Source of the DNA: Erwinia sp039023475
Lineage (GTDB): Bacteria > Pseudomonadota > Gammaproteobacteria > Enterobacterales > Enterobacteriaceae
Reading direction: 5' to 3'
Assembly (NCBI RefSeq): GCF_039023475.1
Contig: NZ_JBCHVB010000006.1
Span: 201,292 to 265,291, forward strand
Length of the DNA: 64,000 nucleotides
Every line of letters starts with the position of its first letter. Position 1 is the first letter of the stretch. The position numbers were made by a program, and so were the translations under genes. Positions 52,097 to 62,060 of this stretch are shown here, one piece after another. The notes below the pieces were generated by a model. It did not search any database, was not told where the DNA came from, and saw only the letters and a program-made list of their open reading frames with translations.

Positions 52097-53269
52097 ATGA
52101 GTGCAAATGCGGAAACGCAAAGCTCGCCGCAGTCAGCGAATAAAAAGAAAAAGCGCAAACGCGCATTACTCTTTCTTACTGCGTTGTTCATTCTGATAGG
52201 TGTGGCCTGGCTCGTTTACTGGTTTGTGGTATTACGTCACTTTCAGGAGACGGACGATGCCTACGTGGCCGGCAACCAGGTGCAAATTATGGCCCAGGTA
52301 CCCGGCAGCGTGAATAAGGTCTGGTTTGAAGATACGGACTATGTCAAAAAAGGCGACGTGCTTGTAACGCTGGATAAAACCGACGCGGAGCAGGCCTTTG
52401 AAAAGGCGAAAAATGCGCTGGCCACCAGCGTGCGCCAGACGCACCAGTTGATTATCAACAGCAGGCAGTACCAGGCCAGCATTGAGCTGCAAAAAACGGC
52501 GCTGGCGCAGGCGCAGGCCGATCTGAAACGCCGTGAACCGCTGGGCGCCGCCAACCTGATAGGTCGTGAAGACCTTCAGCACGCCCGCGATGCCGTCACG
52601 ACCGCCAAAGCCCAGCTTGACGTGGCCGAGCAGCAGCTGAACGCGAATCAGGCGATGATCCTGGATACCTCGCTTGAAAATCAGCCCGCGGTGAAACAGA
52701 GTGCGGCGGAGCTGCGTGATGCCTGGCTGGCTTTACAGCGCACGGATATCGTCAGCCCGATTAACGGTTTTGTGTCACGACGCAGCGTTCAGGTTGGCGC
52801 TCAGATTTCGACCACAACGCCGCTGATGGCTATCGTGCCTGCCAGCAATCTGTGGGTGGACGCTAACTTTAAAGAAACCCAGCTGGCCGGCGTACGCATC
52901 GGTCAGCCCGCTACCGTGGTCAGCGATATTTACGGTGACGACGTGGTTTATCACGGCAAAGTGGCGGGGCTTGATATGGGGACAGGCAGCGCGTTCTCTC
53001 TTCTGCCTGCGCAAAACGCGACCGGTAACTGGATTAAAGTGGTGCAGCGCCTGCCGGTGCGTATCGAGCTTGATCCGAAGGAAGTCGAGCAGCATCCGCT
53101 GCGCATTGGGCTGTCTACGCTGGTTAAGATCGATACCAGTAACGCCGAAGGCGCGGTGCTGGCCACGCAGGTACGGAAAACGCCAGCGTATGAAAGTAAC
53201 GCGCTGATGCTGGATCTGGCTCCGGCTAACCAGCTTATCACCGATATTATTCGCGCCAATGCGGGCTGA
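52097..53269 (+). CDS. emrA: Membrane-fusion protein of the EmrAB-TolC pump
   Basis: The ATG at 52097 with GGAG upstream gives 390 residues; the longer frame from 52076 is less likely. A basic cytoplasmic tail (KKKKRKR), one transmembrane helix, then a lipoyl domain split by a long coiled-coil hairpin (about 95-205) and a beta-barrel with VDANFKETQ. It links EmrB to TolC. The interval to mprA is 165 bp. Confidence 0.96.
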   Translation: MSANAETQSSPQSANKKKKRKRALLFLTALFILIGVAWLVYWFVVLRHFQETDDAYVAGNQVQIMAQVPGSVNKVWFEDTDYVKKGDVLVTLDKTDAEQAFEKAKNALATSVRQTHQLIINSRQYQASIELQKTALAQAQADLKRREPLGAANLIGREDLQHARDAVTTAKAQLDVAEQQLNANQAMILDTSLENQPAVKQSAAELRDAWLALQRTDIVSPINGFVSRRSVQVGAQISTTTPLMAIVPASNLWVDANFKETQLAGVRIGQPATVVSDIYGDDVVYHGKVAGLDMGTGSAFSLLPAQNATGNWIKVVQRLPVRIELDPKEVEQHPLRIGLSTLVKIDTSNAEGAVLATQVRKTPAYESNALMLDLAPANQLITDIIRANAG

Positions 53270-53286
53270 GAAAGCGGGAGGCTGTT

Positions 53287-54825
53287 GTGGCACAAAAACC
53301 GCTTGAGGGCGCGCAGCTGGTTCTGATGACCATCGCGCTGTCGCTGGCCACGTTTATGCAGGTGCTGGACTCCACCATCGCTAACGTGGCGATACCCACC
53401 ATTGCCGGTAACCTGGGCGCGTCAAACTCCCAGGGGACCTGGGTTATTACCTCGTTTGGCGTGGCTAACGCTATTTCGATCCCCATTACCGGCTGGCTGG
53501 CAAAACGCGTCGGCGAGGTGAAGCTGTTCCTCTGGTCAACGGTGGCGTTTGCTGTGGCGTCCTGGCTCTGCGGGATGTCAGACAGCCTTGCCATGCTTAT
53601 CTTCTTCCGCGTTATCCAGGGCGTGGTGGCTGGCCCGCTGATCCCACTGTCGCAAAGCCTGCTCCTCAGTAACTTTCCGCCGGCAAAGCGCAGTATCGCG
53701 CTTTCGCTATGGGCAATGACGGTTATCGTTGCGCCGATCTGCGGTCCGATTCTGGGCGGCTGGATCAGTGATAACTACCACTGGGGATGGATCTTTTTCA
53801 TCAACGTGCCGATCGGCGTGGTGGTGGTACTGCTGACGCTGCAAACATTGCGTAACCGTGAGACGGCGACCGTGATCCGGCCTATCGATACCGTGGGCCT
53901 GGTGCTGCTGGTCGTCGGCATAGGCAGTCTGCAGGTGATGCTGGACCGCGGTAAAGAGCTGGACTGGTTCAGCTCGCAGGAGATCATTATCCTGACGGTG
54001 GTCGCCGTGGTCGCGCTGGTATTGCTGCTGGTCTGGGAGCTGACGGACGATCACCCCATCGTCGATTTATCGCTCTTCAAATCGCGGAATTTTACCATCG
54101 GCTGCCTGTCGATCAGTCTGGCCTATATGCTCTACTTTGGCTCGATTGTCCTGCTGCCTCAGCTTTTACAGGAGGTCTATGGCTATACCGCCACCTGGGC
54201 CGGACTGGCCTCGGCGCCCGTCGGGATATTACCGGTCATCCTGTCGCCGATCATTGGCCGCTTCGCCCACCGGCTGGATATGCGTAAGCTGGTCACCTTC
54301 AGCTTTATTATGTACGCCGTCTGCTTCTACTGGCGCGCCTACACCTTTGAGCCCGGCATGGATTTCGCCGCGGCGGCCTGGCCGCAGTTTATCCAGGGGT
54401 TCGCCGTGGCCTGCTTCTTTATGCCGCTGACCACCATCACGCTGTCTGGGCTTCCGCCTGAACGGCTGGCGGCGGCATCCAGCCTCTCGAACTTTACGCG
54501 TACTCTGGCTGGCTCTATCGGCACATCGATTACCACCACTATGTGGACAAACAGGGAGTCACTGCACCACAGCCAGCTTAGCGAGTCAGTGAATGCTTAC
54601 AACATTAACTCGCAGGAGATGTACAGCAAGCTGGAAGCGCTGGGAATGAGTCGTGAACAGGCTTCCGCGTGGATTGCCCAGCAGATTACCAATCAGGGTC
54701 TGATCATTTCGGCTAACGAAATCTTCTGGGCTTCCGCTGGCGTATTCCTGCTGCTGCTGGTGCTCATCTGGTTCGCCCGTCCGCCTTTCGGGGCAGGCAG
54801 CGGTGGCGGCAGCGGCGCCCACTAA
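53287..54825 (+). CDS. emrB: Multidrug efflux transporter EmrB (DHA2 family)
   Basis: A 512-residue 14-helix MFS transporter starting with GTG, 17 bases after emrA and behind GGGAGG. LDSTIANVAIPTIAG in helix 1 and GPILGGWISDNYHWGWIFFINVPIG (motif C region) are diagnostic. It exports hydrophobic toxins such as uncouplers and nalidixic acid using the proton gradient. The Gly-rich C-terminus ending in AH is as in E. coli. Confidence 0.97.
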   Translation: MAQKPLEGAQLVLMTIALSLATFMQVLDSTIANVAIPTIAGNLGASNSQGTWVITSFGVANAISIPITGWLAKRVGEVKLFLWSTVAFAVASWLCGMSDSLAMLIFFRVIQGVVAGPLIPLSQSLLLSNFPPAKRSIALSLWAMTVIVAPICGPILGGWISDNYHWGWIFFINVPIGVVVVLLTLQTLRNRETATVIRPIDTVGLVLLVVGIGSLQVMLDRGKELDWFSSQEIIILTVVAVVALVLLLVWELTDDHPIVDLSLFKSRNFTIGCLSISLAYMLYFGSIVLLPQLLQEVYGYTATWAGLASAPVGILPVILSPIIGRFAHRLDMRKLVTFSFIMYAVCFYWRAYTFEPGMDFAAAAWPQFIQGFAVACFFMPLTTITLSGLPPERLAAASSLSNFTRTLAGSIGTSITTTMWTNRESLHHSQLSESVNAYNINSQEMYSKLEALGMSREQASAWIAQQITNQGLIISANEIFWASAGVFLLLLVLIWFARPPFGAGSGGGSGAH

Positions 54826-54848
54826 TCCGCTACGCTACCCCCATAAAA

Positions 54849-54872
54849 AAACGGCCCTGAAAAGGGCCGTTT
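54849..54872. terminator. Bidirectional terminator between emrB and yfiF
   Basis: AAACGGCCCT-GAAA-AGGGCCGTTT, a 10-bp stem, with A before and T after it, between convergent genes. It also marks a synteny join relative to E. coli. Confidence 0.93.
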
Positions 54873-54896
54873 GTTTTTATCATCATGCAGCAGGCA

Positions 54897-55928
54897 TCAG
54901 GCGTTCTGACGCCACCACTCTGCCAGCAGGACCCCTGTGGCTACCGACACGTTAAGACTTTCAACGTTGCCAGTACCGCCGATGGAGACGCTCATATCGC
55001 CCTGTTCCATCGTCGCATCAGAGAGGCCGTCACGCTCCTGGCCTAAAACCAGCACCATTTTTGCCGGCAGTTCAGCCTGAGCCAGCGGCGTTCCCTTATG
55101 GCTTGAGGTGGTGACAATGGTATAGCCCGCCTTGCGGAACGCGTTCAGACCGGCAGCAAAGCTTTCACCGCTGATGGCCTGAACATGCTCAGCCCCGCCT
55201 TCTGCCGTACGCACGGCAGCACCGGACTCCAGCAGCGAAGCATCATCCACCAGCAACCCTTTTACGCCAAAGTGCGCGCAGCTGCGCATCATGCCGCCCA
55301 GGTTATGCGGGTTGCCGATTTGCTCCAGCGCCAGCACACAATCTTTCGTTTCCGCTTTTGCCAGCCATTCGCTGACCGGCATACCGGAACGTTTTTTGAT
55401 CAGGAAGCAAACGCCACCGTGGTGCTCTGTGCCGGATGCTTTGATCAGTTCGGCTTCATCCACAACGTGATAAGCCTTGCGGTTAGCCGCCATCCACTTC
55501 AGCGCATCACGGAAACGCGGCGTGACTTCCTGGATAAACCAGGCGCGCACGATGCAGTCAGGACGGCTCTGGAACAGCGCCTGGCAGGCGTTTTCGCCAT
55601 AGACACGCGTCTCTTCCATCCGCTGACGGCGGATCTGCTCCGGATCGATATAACTTTTCCCGCTGATGCCGCCGTGATCGGGCTTGCTCTCATCGGTTGC
55701 AGAAGGCGCACGAGACACCGTACGCCAGGGCGAGTCACTCGGAAGTGCGTCGCGATCGCGCCCGCCACGCGGTTTGCTTTCTGCGTGACGTGAAGGACGA
55801 CGACTGTCATCCTGACGAGCGCCACCTTTACCCGTACGGGGGTTTTGCCCGCCTTTCTTACTCTCGTCATCACCGCGGACATACATCACTTTGACTTTAC
55901 CGCTTTTACCTTTAAATTCGTCGTTCAT
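54897..55928 (-). CDS. yfiF: SpoU (TrmH) family RNA methyltransferase YfiF
   Basis: A 343-residue protein with a charged, disordered N-terminal 100 residues (rich in Lys, Gly, Arg and Ser), a substrate-binding domain (YGENACQALFQ), and a SPOUT methyltransferase fold: LEQIGNPHNLGGMMRSCAHFG (motif 1), LVLGQERDGLS (motif 2) and SIGGTGNVESLNVSVATGVLL (motif 3, knot). It should methylate a ribose in tRNA or rRNA; the target is not known to me. GGAGGGAAA precedes the ATG. Confidence 0.93.
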   Translation of the reverse strand: MNDEFKGKSGKVKVMYVRGDDESKKGGQNPRTGKGGARQDDSRRPSRHAESKPRGGRDRDALPSDSPWRTVSRAPSATDESKPDHGGISGKSYIDPEQIRRQRMEETRVYGENACQALFQSRPDCIVRAWFIQEVTPRFRDALKWMAANRKAYHVVDEAELIKASGTEHHGGVCFLIKKRSGMPVSEWLAKAETKDCVLALEQIGNPHNLGGMMRSCAHFGVKGLLVDDASLLESGAAVRTAEGGAEHVQAISGESFAAGLNAFRKAGYTIVTTSSHKGTPLAQAELPAKMVLVLGQERDGLSDATMEQGDMSVSIGGTGNVESLNVSVATGVLLAEWWRQNA

Positions 55929-56178
55929 TTTCCCTCCACCTGGCTGAGCGCGAAGCGCGCAGATTACCTGATGTGGCAGCGCTTAGCTATTAACTTCCAA
56001 TAAAAGCACAGATTGCCTTTCCCCGCCGGCAATGCCGTCCGGTCGCAGAGTTTGCACCTATTGTACCCATTGAACAAATCTCTTTGTTGTCCCGGGCAAT
56101 GACTATCATAATTATCGCTACTTTACTCAGACTTGCGGTAAGTAAATGCTTACCTTCGCTCTTCACCGAGGTGATTAA

Positions 56179-56598
56179 ATGAATACGGTTTGTGCATCCT
56201 GCCAGGCGACGAATCGCGTGCCCGATGAGCGCGTGAGCGATACCGCAAAATGTGGCCGCTGCGGTAGCGTACTCTTTGAGGGTGAGGTCGTTAACGCAAC
56301 CTCTGCCACCCTTGATAAATATCTGCAGGACGATCTGCCGGTGGTGATTGATTTCTGGGCGCCCTGGTGTGGTCCCTGCGTTAACTTTGCCCCGGTCTAT
56401 AAAGAAGTTGCGGCTGAACGCAGCGGTAAAGTCCGCTTTCTTAAAGTGAATACCGAGGCGGAACCCGAGTTGAGCGCCCGCTTCCGTATCCGCAGCATTC
56501 CAACCATTATGATCTTCAAACAGGGTCAGATGGTGGATATGCTCAGCGGCGCCATGCCAAAAGCGCCCTTTAACGAATGGCTTGATGAAAATATGTAA
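56179..56598 (+). CDS. trxC: Thioredoxin 2
   Basis: A 139-residue thioredoxin with an N-terminal zinc finger (Cys5, Cys8, Cys25, Cys28) and the active site FWAPWCGPC (about 61-69), followed by the cis-Pro in IRSIPTIMIF. TrxC repairs oxidised thiols during oxidative stress; in E. coli OxyR induces it. A GGTAAG/CTTACC inverted repeat at 56137-56154 lies just upstream. GAGGTGATTAA precedes the ATG. Confidence 0.96.
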   Translation: MNTVCASCQATNRVPDERVSDTAKCGRCGSVLFEGEVVNATSATLDKYLQDDLPVVIDFWAPWCGPCVNFAPVYKEVAAERSGKVRFLKVNTEAEPELSARFRIRSIPTIMIFKQGQMVDMLSGAMPKAPFNEWLDENM

Positions 56599-56682
56599 GC
56601 CCGCCGCCGGGGCTGGCGTTGCCGGCCCCTACTGCAATCTTCCGCTTTCCGCTAGAATGGCGTTTTCATCAGATAATCCGCT

Positions 56683-57381
56683 ATGACTGAAAACGCCGTT
56701 CTTCGACTTCGTGCCGAACGTCTGGCCCGCGCCACGCGTCCTTTTCTTGCCCGTGGCAACCGTATTTTGCGCTGTCAGCGCTGTCTGCTTCCCAGGCAAC
56801 ACTGCCTCTGCGCCACGCTGAAGCCCGGACAGGCGCGCAGCCGTTTTTGTCTGGTGATGTTCGATACCGAGCCGATGAAACCCAGCAATACCGGCAGGCT
56901 GATCGCCGATATTTTACCGGAGACGCAGGCATTCGGCTGGTCACGAACGCAGCCCGACCCTTCCCTGCTGGATGCCGTAAAAAACCCTGAGATCCAGCCT
57001 ATGGTGGTGTTCCCACAATCGTATGCCGATGCAGATCGTCCCGTCCTTACCACGCCACCGCGCAGCGGCAAGCCCCCACTCTTTATTATGCTTGATGGGA
57101 CCTGGACCGAAGCCCGCAAAATGTTCCGGAAAAGCCCCTGGCTTGACGCTCTGCCGGTCATGTCGCTGACGCTGACCAAACCGTCCAACTATCAGCTTCG
57201 TGAGGCTCATGCTGAAGGGCAGCACTGCACGGCGGAAGTGGCTGCTGAGCTGCTGATGCAGGCGGGCGATACCGCGGCGGGCATCGCGCTGTCGCAACAT
57301 TTTGACCTCTTCCGCCAGCGTTACCTGGCAGGAAAACCGCACAGTCCCGTTCTGCCCGCCCGAGAAGAAAACGGCGGCTAA
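56683..57381 (+). CDS. tapT: tRNA-uridine aminocarboxypropyltransferase (DTW family)
   Basis: A 232-residue DTW-domain enzyme. A Cys pattern RCQRCLLPRQHCLC near residues 28-43 should bind zinc, and MLDGTWTEARKMFRKSPWL contains the D-T-W signature. TapT (YfiP) uses S-adenosylmethionine to make acp3U at position 47 of several tRNAs. It is monocistronic between trxC and patZ, the E. coli order. Confidence 0.94.
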   Translation: MTENAVLRLRAERLARATRPFLARGNRILRCQRCLLPRQHCLCATLKPGQARSRFCLVMFDTEPMKPSNTGRLIADILPETQAFGWSRTQPDPSLLDAVKNPEIQPMVVFPQSYADADRPVLTTPPRSGKPPLFIMLDGTWTEARKMFRKSPWLDALPVMSLTLTKPSNYQLREAHAEGQHCTAEVAAELLMQAGDTAAGIALSQHFDLFRQRYLAGKPHSPVLPAREENGG

Positions 57382-57550
57382 CTGTGGTTTGAGAGTGCGT
57401 TTCAGGGTGTGCCTCTTTTTCTGTCAACGGCGACAGGCTTGTGCTGATACGGCATTTCTTTACAGGAAAATTAACGACTTCGCTTGCCGGGTACGGTTTA
57501 TCTCGCTGAAAGCGTTTAGAATCAGTGAGGGATTCCTTCAGGAGCAGGAC

Positions 57551-60208
57551 ATGAGCCAACGTGGATTAGAAGCGCTGTTGAAACCGGGGTCGATTGCGGT
57601 CATTGGCGCCTCAGTGCGGCCCGGCCGGGCGGGTTACCTGATGATGCGTAACCTGCTCGCCGGGAGCTTCAGCGGCGCGGTACTGCCCGTCACGCCGAAA
57701 TACAAAGCGGTATGCGGCGTGCTCGCCTGGCCGGACGTCGCCAGCCTTCCCGTTTCGCCCGACCTCGCCGTTATCTGTACGCATGCCAGCCGCAACCTCG
57801 ACCTTTTGCAGGCGCTCGGCGAGCGTGGCTGTAAGGCCTGCATTATCCTTTCCGCGCCGGAGAGCCAGCTTGATGCCCTGCGGCAGTGCGCCAGCCAGTG
57901 GCAGATCCGTCTGCTCGGCCCCAACAGCCTTGGCCTTCTCGCGCCGTGGCAGGGACTGAACGCCAGTTTTTCACCGGTGCCCATCGTGCCGGGCAAGCTG
58001 GCTTTTATCTCCCAGTCCGCCGCCGTCTCTAACACTATCCTTGACTGGGCGCAGCAGCGAAAGCTGGGGTTCTCCTGGTTTATCGCGCTGGGTGACAGCC
58101 TGGACATTGACGCCGATGACCTGCTTGACTTCCTGGCTCGCGACGGCAAAACCAGCGCGATACTGCTTTATCTGGAGCACATCAGCGACGCCCGCCGGTT
58201 TGTGTCAGCGGCCCGGAGCGCCGCCCGTAATAAACCGATTCTGGTGATCAAGAGCGGGCGGAGCCAGCAGGCGCAGAAACTTCTGAAGACGCACGCTGGC
58301 CTCGACGCCGCCTGGGATGCCGCGATTCAGCGTGCCGGCATGCTGCGCGTGCAGGATACCCATGAACTCTTCTCCGCCGTTGAAACGCTCAGCCATATGC
58401 GTCCCCTGCGGGGAGAGCGCCTGATGATTGTCAGCAACGGCGGTGCGCCGGCTGCGCTGGCGCTGGACGCCCTGGAGGCCCGCAACGGCAAGCTCGCCAG
58501 CCTGAGTGAGGAAGTCCTTACTGACCTTCGTGAGCTGCTGCCCGATGGCGTTAACGCCGGTAATCCCCTGGATCTCAGAGACGATGCTACCGCAGAACGC
58601 TATCTGCAAACGGTGCTCCGCCTGCTCGATAGTCAGGATCTTGATGCGCTGATGATTATTCACTCTCCCAGCGCCGTTGCGCCAGCGACGCCTACCGCGC
58701 AGAAATTACTGGATGCGATTAAAGCGCACCCAAGGGCGAAGCAGGTGACGTTGCTCAGCAACTGGTGCGGGGAATTCTCCTCTCAGGAAGCGAGAAGGCT
58801 CTTCAGCGATGCAGGGATTCCTACCTACCGTACGCCGGAAGGCACCGTCACCGCCTTTATGCATATGGTTGAGTACCGGCGCAACCAGAAGCAGCTGCGC
58901 GAAACGCCCGCCCTGCCCGCGAATCTGACCGCCAATACGGCAGATGCCCACCGGCTGATCCGTCAGGCGCTGGATGAGGGCGCAACCACGCTGGATACCC
59001 ACGAGGTTCGGGAGATCCTCCAGGCCTATGGGCTGAGCACCCTGCCCACCTGGATCGCCAGCGACAGCGCGGAAGCCGTCCATATTGCCGGTCAGATTGG
59101 CTATCCCGTCGCCCTGAAGCTTCGGTCCCCCGATATTCCGCACAAATCGGAAGTTCAGGGCGTCATGCTCTATCTTCGTACCGCCGGCGAGGTGCAGCAG
59201 GCGGCTGAAGCTATTTTTGATCGCGTTAAGTTTGCCTGGCCTCAGGCGAATATTCACGGTTTGCTGGTGCAAAGTATGGCCAACCGGGCCGGGGCGCAGG
59301 AGCTGCGGATTGTCGTCGAGCAGGATCCGGTTTTCGGCCCGTTAATCATGCTTGGCGAAGGCGGAATTGAGTGGCAGGCGGATAAGCAGGCCGTTGTCGC
59401 GCTGCCACCGCTGAATATGACGCTGGCCCGCTATCTGGTCATCCAGGCGATCAAAAGCGGAAAAATTCGTGGCCGTAGCGCGCTTCGTCCGCTGGATGTT
59501 GCCGGAATCAGCCAGGTTCTGGTACAGGTTTCCAACCTTATTGTGGATTGTCCCGAAATTGTGCGGCTGGATATTCACCCGCTGCTCGCCTCCGGCAGTG
59601 AGTTCTCTCTGCTGGACGTCACCCTGCAACTGGCCGACTTCCAGGGCGATCCTGAAGCCCGGCTGGCGATCCGGCCCTATCCTCACGCGCTTGAAGAACC
59701 GGTACAGCTGAAAAACGGTCAGCGCTGTCTTTTCCGGCCGATCCTGCCGGAGGATGAACCGCAGCTGAGAGAATTTATTGCGCAGGTGACCAAAGAAGAT
59801 CTGTATTATCGCTACTTTAGCGAGATCAACGAGTTCTCCCATGATGATTTGGCTAACATGACCCAGATCGACTACGATCGGGAAATGGCCTTTGTCGCTG
59901 TTCGCCAGCAGGCAGGTAAAGAAGAGATTATCGGCGTGACGAGAGCCATCTCCGATGCGGATAATATTGATGCGGAGTTTTCGGTACTGGTACGATCCGA
60001 TCTGAAAGGACTGGGCTTGGGGCGACGACTGCTGGAAAAGATGATTATCTATACCCGCCAACACGGCCTCGACCGTCTCAACGGCATTACTATGCCGGGC
60101 AACCGGGGCATGATCGCGCTGGCGCGCAAGCTCGGATTCGCGGTCGATATTCAGCTGGAGGATGGCATCGTCAGCCTGTCACTTCCCCTTACGCCGCCGC
60201 ACCGATAA
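57551..60208 (+). CDS. patZ: Protein lysine acetyltransferase PatZ
   Basis: From the ATG at 57551 (AGGAGCAGGAC upstream) 885 residues, matching E. coli PatZ (886); the frame is open further upstream but without family similarity. Residues about 1-700 are an inactive ADP-forming acyl-CoA synthetase-like region (CoA-binding GSIAVIGASVRPGRAGYLM, ATP-grasp part with PDIPHKSEVQGVML). The last 160 residues are a GNAT domain with SDLKGLGLGRRLLEKM as acetyl-CoA loop. It acetylates and inactivates acetyl-CoA synthetase and other proteins; the E. coli gene is induced by cAMP-CRP. Confidence 0.96.
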   Translation: MSQRGLEALLKPGSIAVIGASVRPGRAGYLMMRNLLAGSFSGAVLPVTPKYKAVCGVLAWPDVASLPVSPDLAVICTHASRNLDLLQALGERGCKACIILSAPESQLDALRQCASQWQIRLLGPNSLGLLAPWQGLNASFSPVPIVPGKLAFISQSAAVSNTILDWAQQRKLGFSWFIALGDSLDIDADDLLDFLARDGKTSAILLYLEHISDARRFVSAARSAARNKPILVIKSGRSQQAQKLLKTHAGLDAAWDAAIQRAGMLRVQDTHELFSAVETLSHMRPLRGERLMIVSNGGAPAALALDALEARNGKLASLSEEVLTDLRELLPDGVNAGNPLDLRDDATAERYLQTVLRLLDSQDLDALMIIHSPSAVAPATPTAQKLLDAIKAHPRAKQVTLLSNWCGEFSSQEARRLFSDAGIPTYRTPEGTVTAFMHMVEYRRNQKQLRETPALPANLTANTADAHRLIRQALDEGATTLDTHEVREILQAYGLSTLPTWIASDSAEAVHIAGQIGYPVALKLRSPDIPHKSEVQGVMLYLRTAGEVQQAAEAIFDRVKFAWPQANIHGLLVQSMANRAGAQELRIVVEQDPVFGPLIMLGEGGIEWQADKQAVVALPPLNMTLARYLVIQAIKSGKIRGRSALRPLDVAGISQVLVQVSNLIVDCPEIVRLDIHPLLASGSEFSLLDVTLQLADFQGDPEARLAIRPYPHALEEPVQLKNGQRCLFRPILPEDEPQLREFIAQVTKEDLYYRYFSEINEFSHDDLANMTQIDYDREMAFVAVRQQAGKEEIIGVTRAISDADNIDAEFSVLVRSDLKGLGLGRRLLEKMIIYTRQHGLDRLNGITMPGNRGMIALARKLGFAVDIQLEDGIVSLSLPLTPPHR

Positions 60209-60322
60209 TGTCTGGAAACGTAAAACTGGTCCCCTCAGCGTGAACTAATGGTAATATTAGCGGTTAGGGTGATGATTTTAAGGCAAAAGGCCATTCCATG
60301 AACAGAGAAGATACGCATTGTG

Positions 60323-61678
60323 ATGTTGTCCAAATTTAAACGCAATAAACACCAACAGCACCTTGCGCAACTGCCCAAACTGTCTCAGTCGGTTGCTGAT
60401 TTCACCACGCTGTATTCACCTGCGGAGTTCCGGCAGACGCTGCTGGAGAAAATCGCGGGTGCGGAACGGCGTATCTGTATCGTTGCGCTTTATCTGGAAA
60501 ACGATGATGGTGGACGTGCCATACTGTCGGCGCTTTATGAAGCCAAACGTCGGCGACCGGCGCTGGATATCTGCATTCTGGTTGACTGGCATCGTGCGCA
60601 ACGTGGCCGCATCGGCGCGGCGCAAGGAGCGACGAACGCTGACTGGTATTGCGAAATGGCCGATCGGGATCCTGAATTAGCCATTCCGGTTTATGGCGTA
60701 CCGGTAAATACCCGCGAGGCATTAGGCGTGCTGCATCTCAAAGGCTCGATTGTCGATGATACGCTGCTCTATACCGGCGCCAGCCTGAACGATGTCTACC
60801 TTCATCAGCATGATAAATACCGCTACGACCGCTATCAGCTAATCACCAACCCCAAGCTGGCTGATACGCTACTTCACTGGATCGATAAAAATCTTATTCA
60901 GGCAGACGCCGTACATCGTCTGGATAAACATGAACGGCCAAAAAGTCCGGAAATCAAAAATGAAACCCGCCAGTTCCGCCAGGATCTTCGCGGCTTCGAT
61001 TATGAATTTCACGGCAATGCGACCAACGAACAGCTGGCCGTCACGCCGCTGGTAGGCCTGGGCAAGCGCAGCCTTCTGAATAAGACCATATTCCATCTGA
61101 TGCCCTGCGCCGAGCAGAAGCTGACGCTCTGTACGCCCTATTTTAATATGCCTGCCATTCTGGCCCGCAATATTATCTGGCTACTGCGACGCGGCAAGGC
61201 CGTGGAGATCATCGTCGGTGATAAAACCGCCAATGACTTTTATATTCCGGAAGATCAGCCGTTCAAGATCATCGGCGCGCTTCCCTATCTGTATGAGATC
61301 AATCTCCGCCGTTTCCTGAGCCGGCTGCAATATTATGTCACCAACGGGCAGCTAACGGTGCGCCTCTGGAAGGATGGCGAAAACAGTTATCATCTCAAAG
61401 GGATGTGGGTCGATAATGAATGGATGTTGATCACCGGGAATAACCTGAACCCCCGCGCCTGGCGACTCGATCTTGAGAATGCGATCCTGATCCACGATCC
61501 TCTTGGGCAGCTTGCCGATCAAAGTGAGAAGGAGCTGGCGCTGATCCGTGAACATACGACGGTTGTCAGCCACTTCAGGGAGCTTGAAAGCATTGCGGAT
61601 TACCCGTTAAAAGTTCGCAAGCTTATTCGTCGCCTGCGCCGAATCCGCATAGACAGGCTAATCAGCCGTATCCTGTAG
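60323..61678 (+). CDS. pssA: CDP-diacylglycerol-serine O-phosphatidyltransferase
   Basis: 451 residues from the ATG at 60323, as in E. coli; a GTG just before it is in frame. Two phospholipase-D-type motifs are present: HLKGSIVDD (about 139) and HLKGMWVDN (about 358), giving the catalytic His and Lys pairs. It makes phosphatidylserine, the precursor of phosphatidylethanolamine, and associates with membrane and ribosomes. The basic C-terminus KVRKLIRRLRRIRIDR should bind acidic lipids. Confidence 0.97.
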   Translation: MLSKFKRNKHQQHLAQLPKLSQSVADFTTLYSPAEFRQTLLEKIAGAERRICIVALYLENDDGGRAILSALYEAKRRRPALDICILVDWHRAQRGRIGAAQGATNADWYCEMADRDPELAIPVYGVPVNTREALGVLHLKGSIVDDTLLYTGASLNDVYLHQHDKYRYDRYQLITNPKLADTLLHWIDKNLIQADAVHRLDKHERPKSPEIKNETRQFRQDLRGFDYEFHGNATNEQLAVTPLVGLGKRSLLNKTIFHLMPCAEQKLTLCTPYFNMPAILARNIIWLLRRGKAVEIIVGDKTANDFYIPEDQPFKIIGALPYLYEINLRRFLSRLQYYVTNGQLTVRLWKDGENSYHLKGMWVDNEWMLITGNNLNPRAWRLDLENAILIHDPLGQLADQSEKELALIREHTTVVSHFRELESIADYPLKVRKLIRRLRRIRIDRLISRIL

Positions 61679-61697
61679 TTCGCTTTTTTGTTATTTC

Positions 61698-61727
61698 AGG
61701 CCTTGCGGTATACGCAGGGCCTTTTTA
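61698..61727 (+). terminator. Intrinsic terminator after pssA
   Basis: GGCCTTGCG and CGCAGGGCC pair with one mismatch around GTATA, followed by TTTTT. Confidence 0.82.
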
Positions 61728-61739
61728 CAGGAAAGAACG

Positions 61740-62060
61740 ATGCGCACTATTTTGCTTCTCGCCACGCTGTGCTGCACGGGCTGTACCCATATGGCCGGGG
61801 ATAAATGGACAGGGCCGGATAAGGCTCAGCATTTTATCGCTTCAGCTTTCGTCGCCGCATCGGGTAACGCATGGGGTGAACAGCAAGGCTGGCGTGACCG
61901 GCACAGCGGCAGTTTCGGCCTGATGTTTTCCATCACTTTGGGTGTCGCAAAAGAGCTGTATGACAGCCGTGAAGCCGGATCGGGCTGGAGCTGGAAAGAT
62001 CTCAGCTGGGATGTAGCCGGTGCTGCCACCGGCTACGCATTATGGAATATCGGGCAGTAA
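61740..62060 (+). CDS. yfiM: YfiM, small lipoprotein (DUF2279)
   Basis: A 106-residue protein with a short signal and lipobox LCCTGC (Cys15). DKWTGPDKAQHFIASAF and LGVAKELYDS are family signatures, and a final helix VAGAATGYALWNI is hydrophobic. Function unknown. It follows pssA and faces kgtP, with a single-base gap between their stop codons, as in the E. coli order. Confidence 0.92.
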   Translation: MRTILLLATLCCTGCTHMAGDKWTGPDKAQHFIASAFVAASGNAWGEQQGWRDRHSGSFGLMFSITLGVAKELYDSREAGSGWSWKDLSWDVAGAATGYALWNIGQ

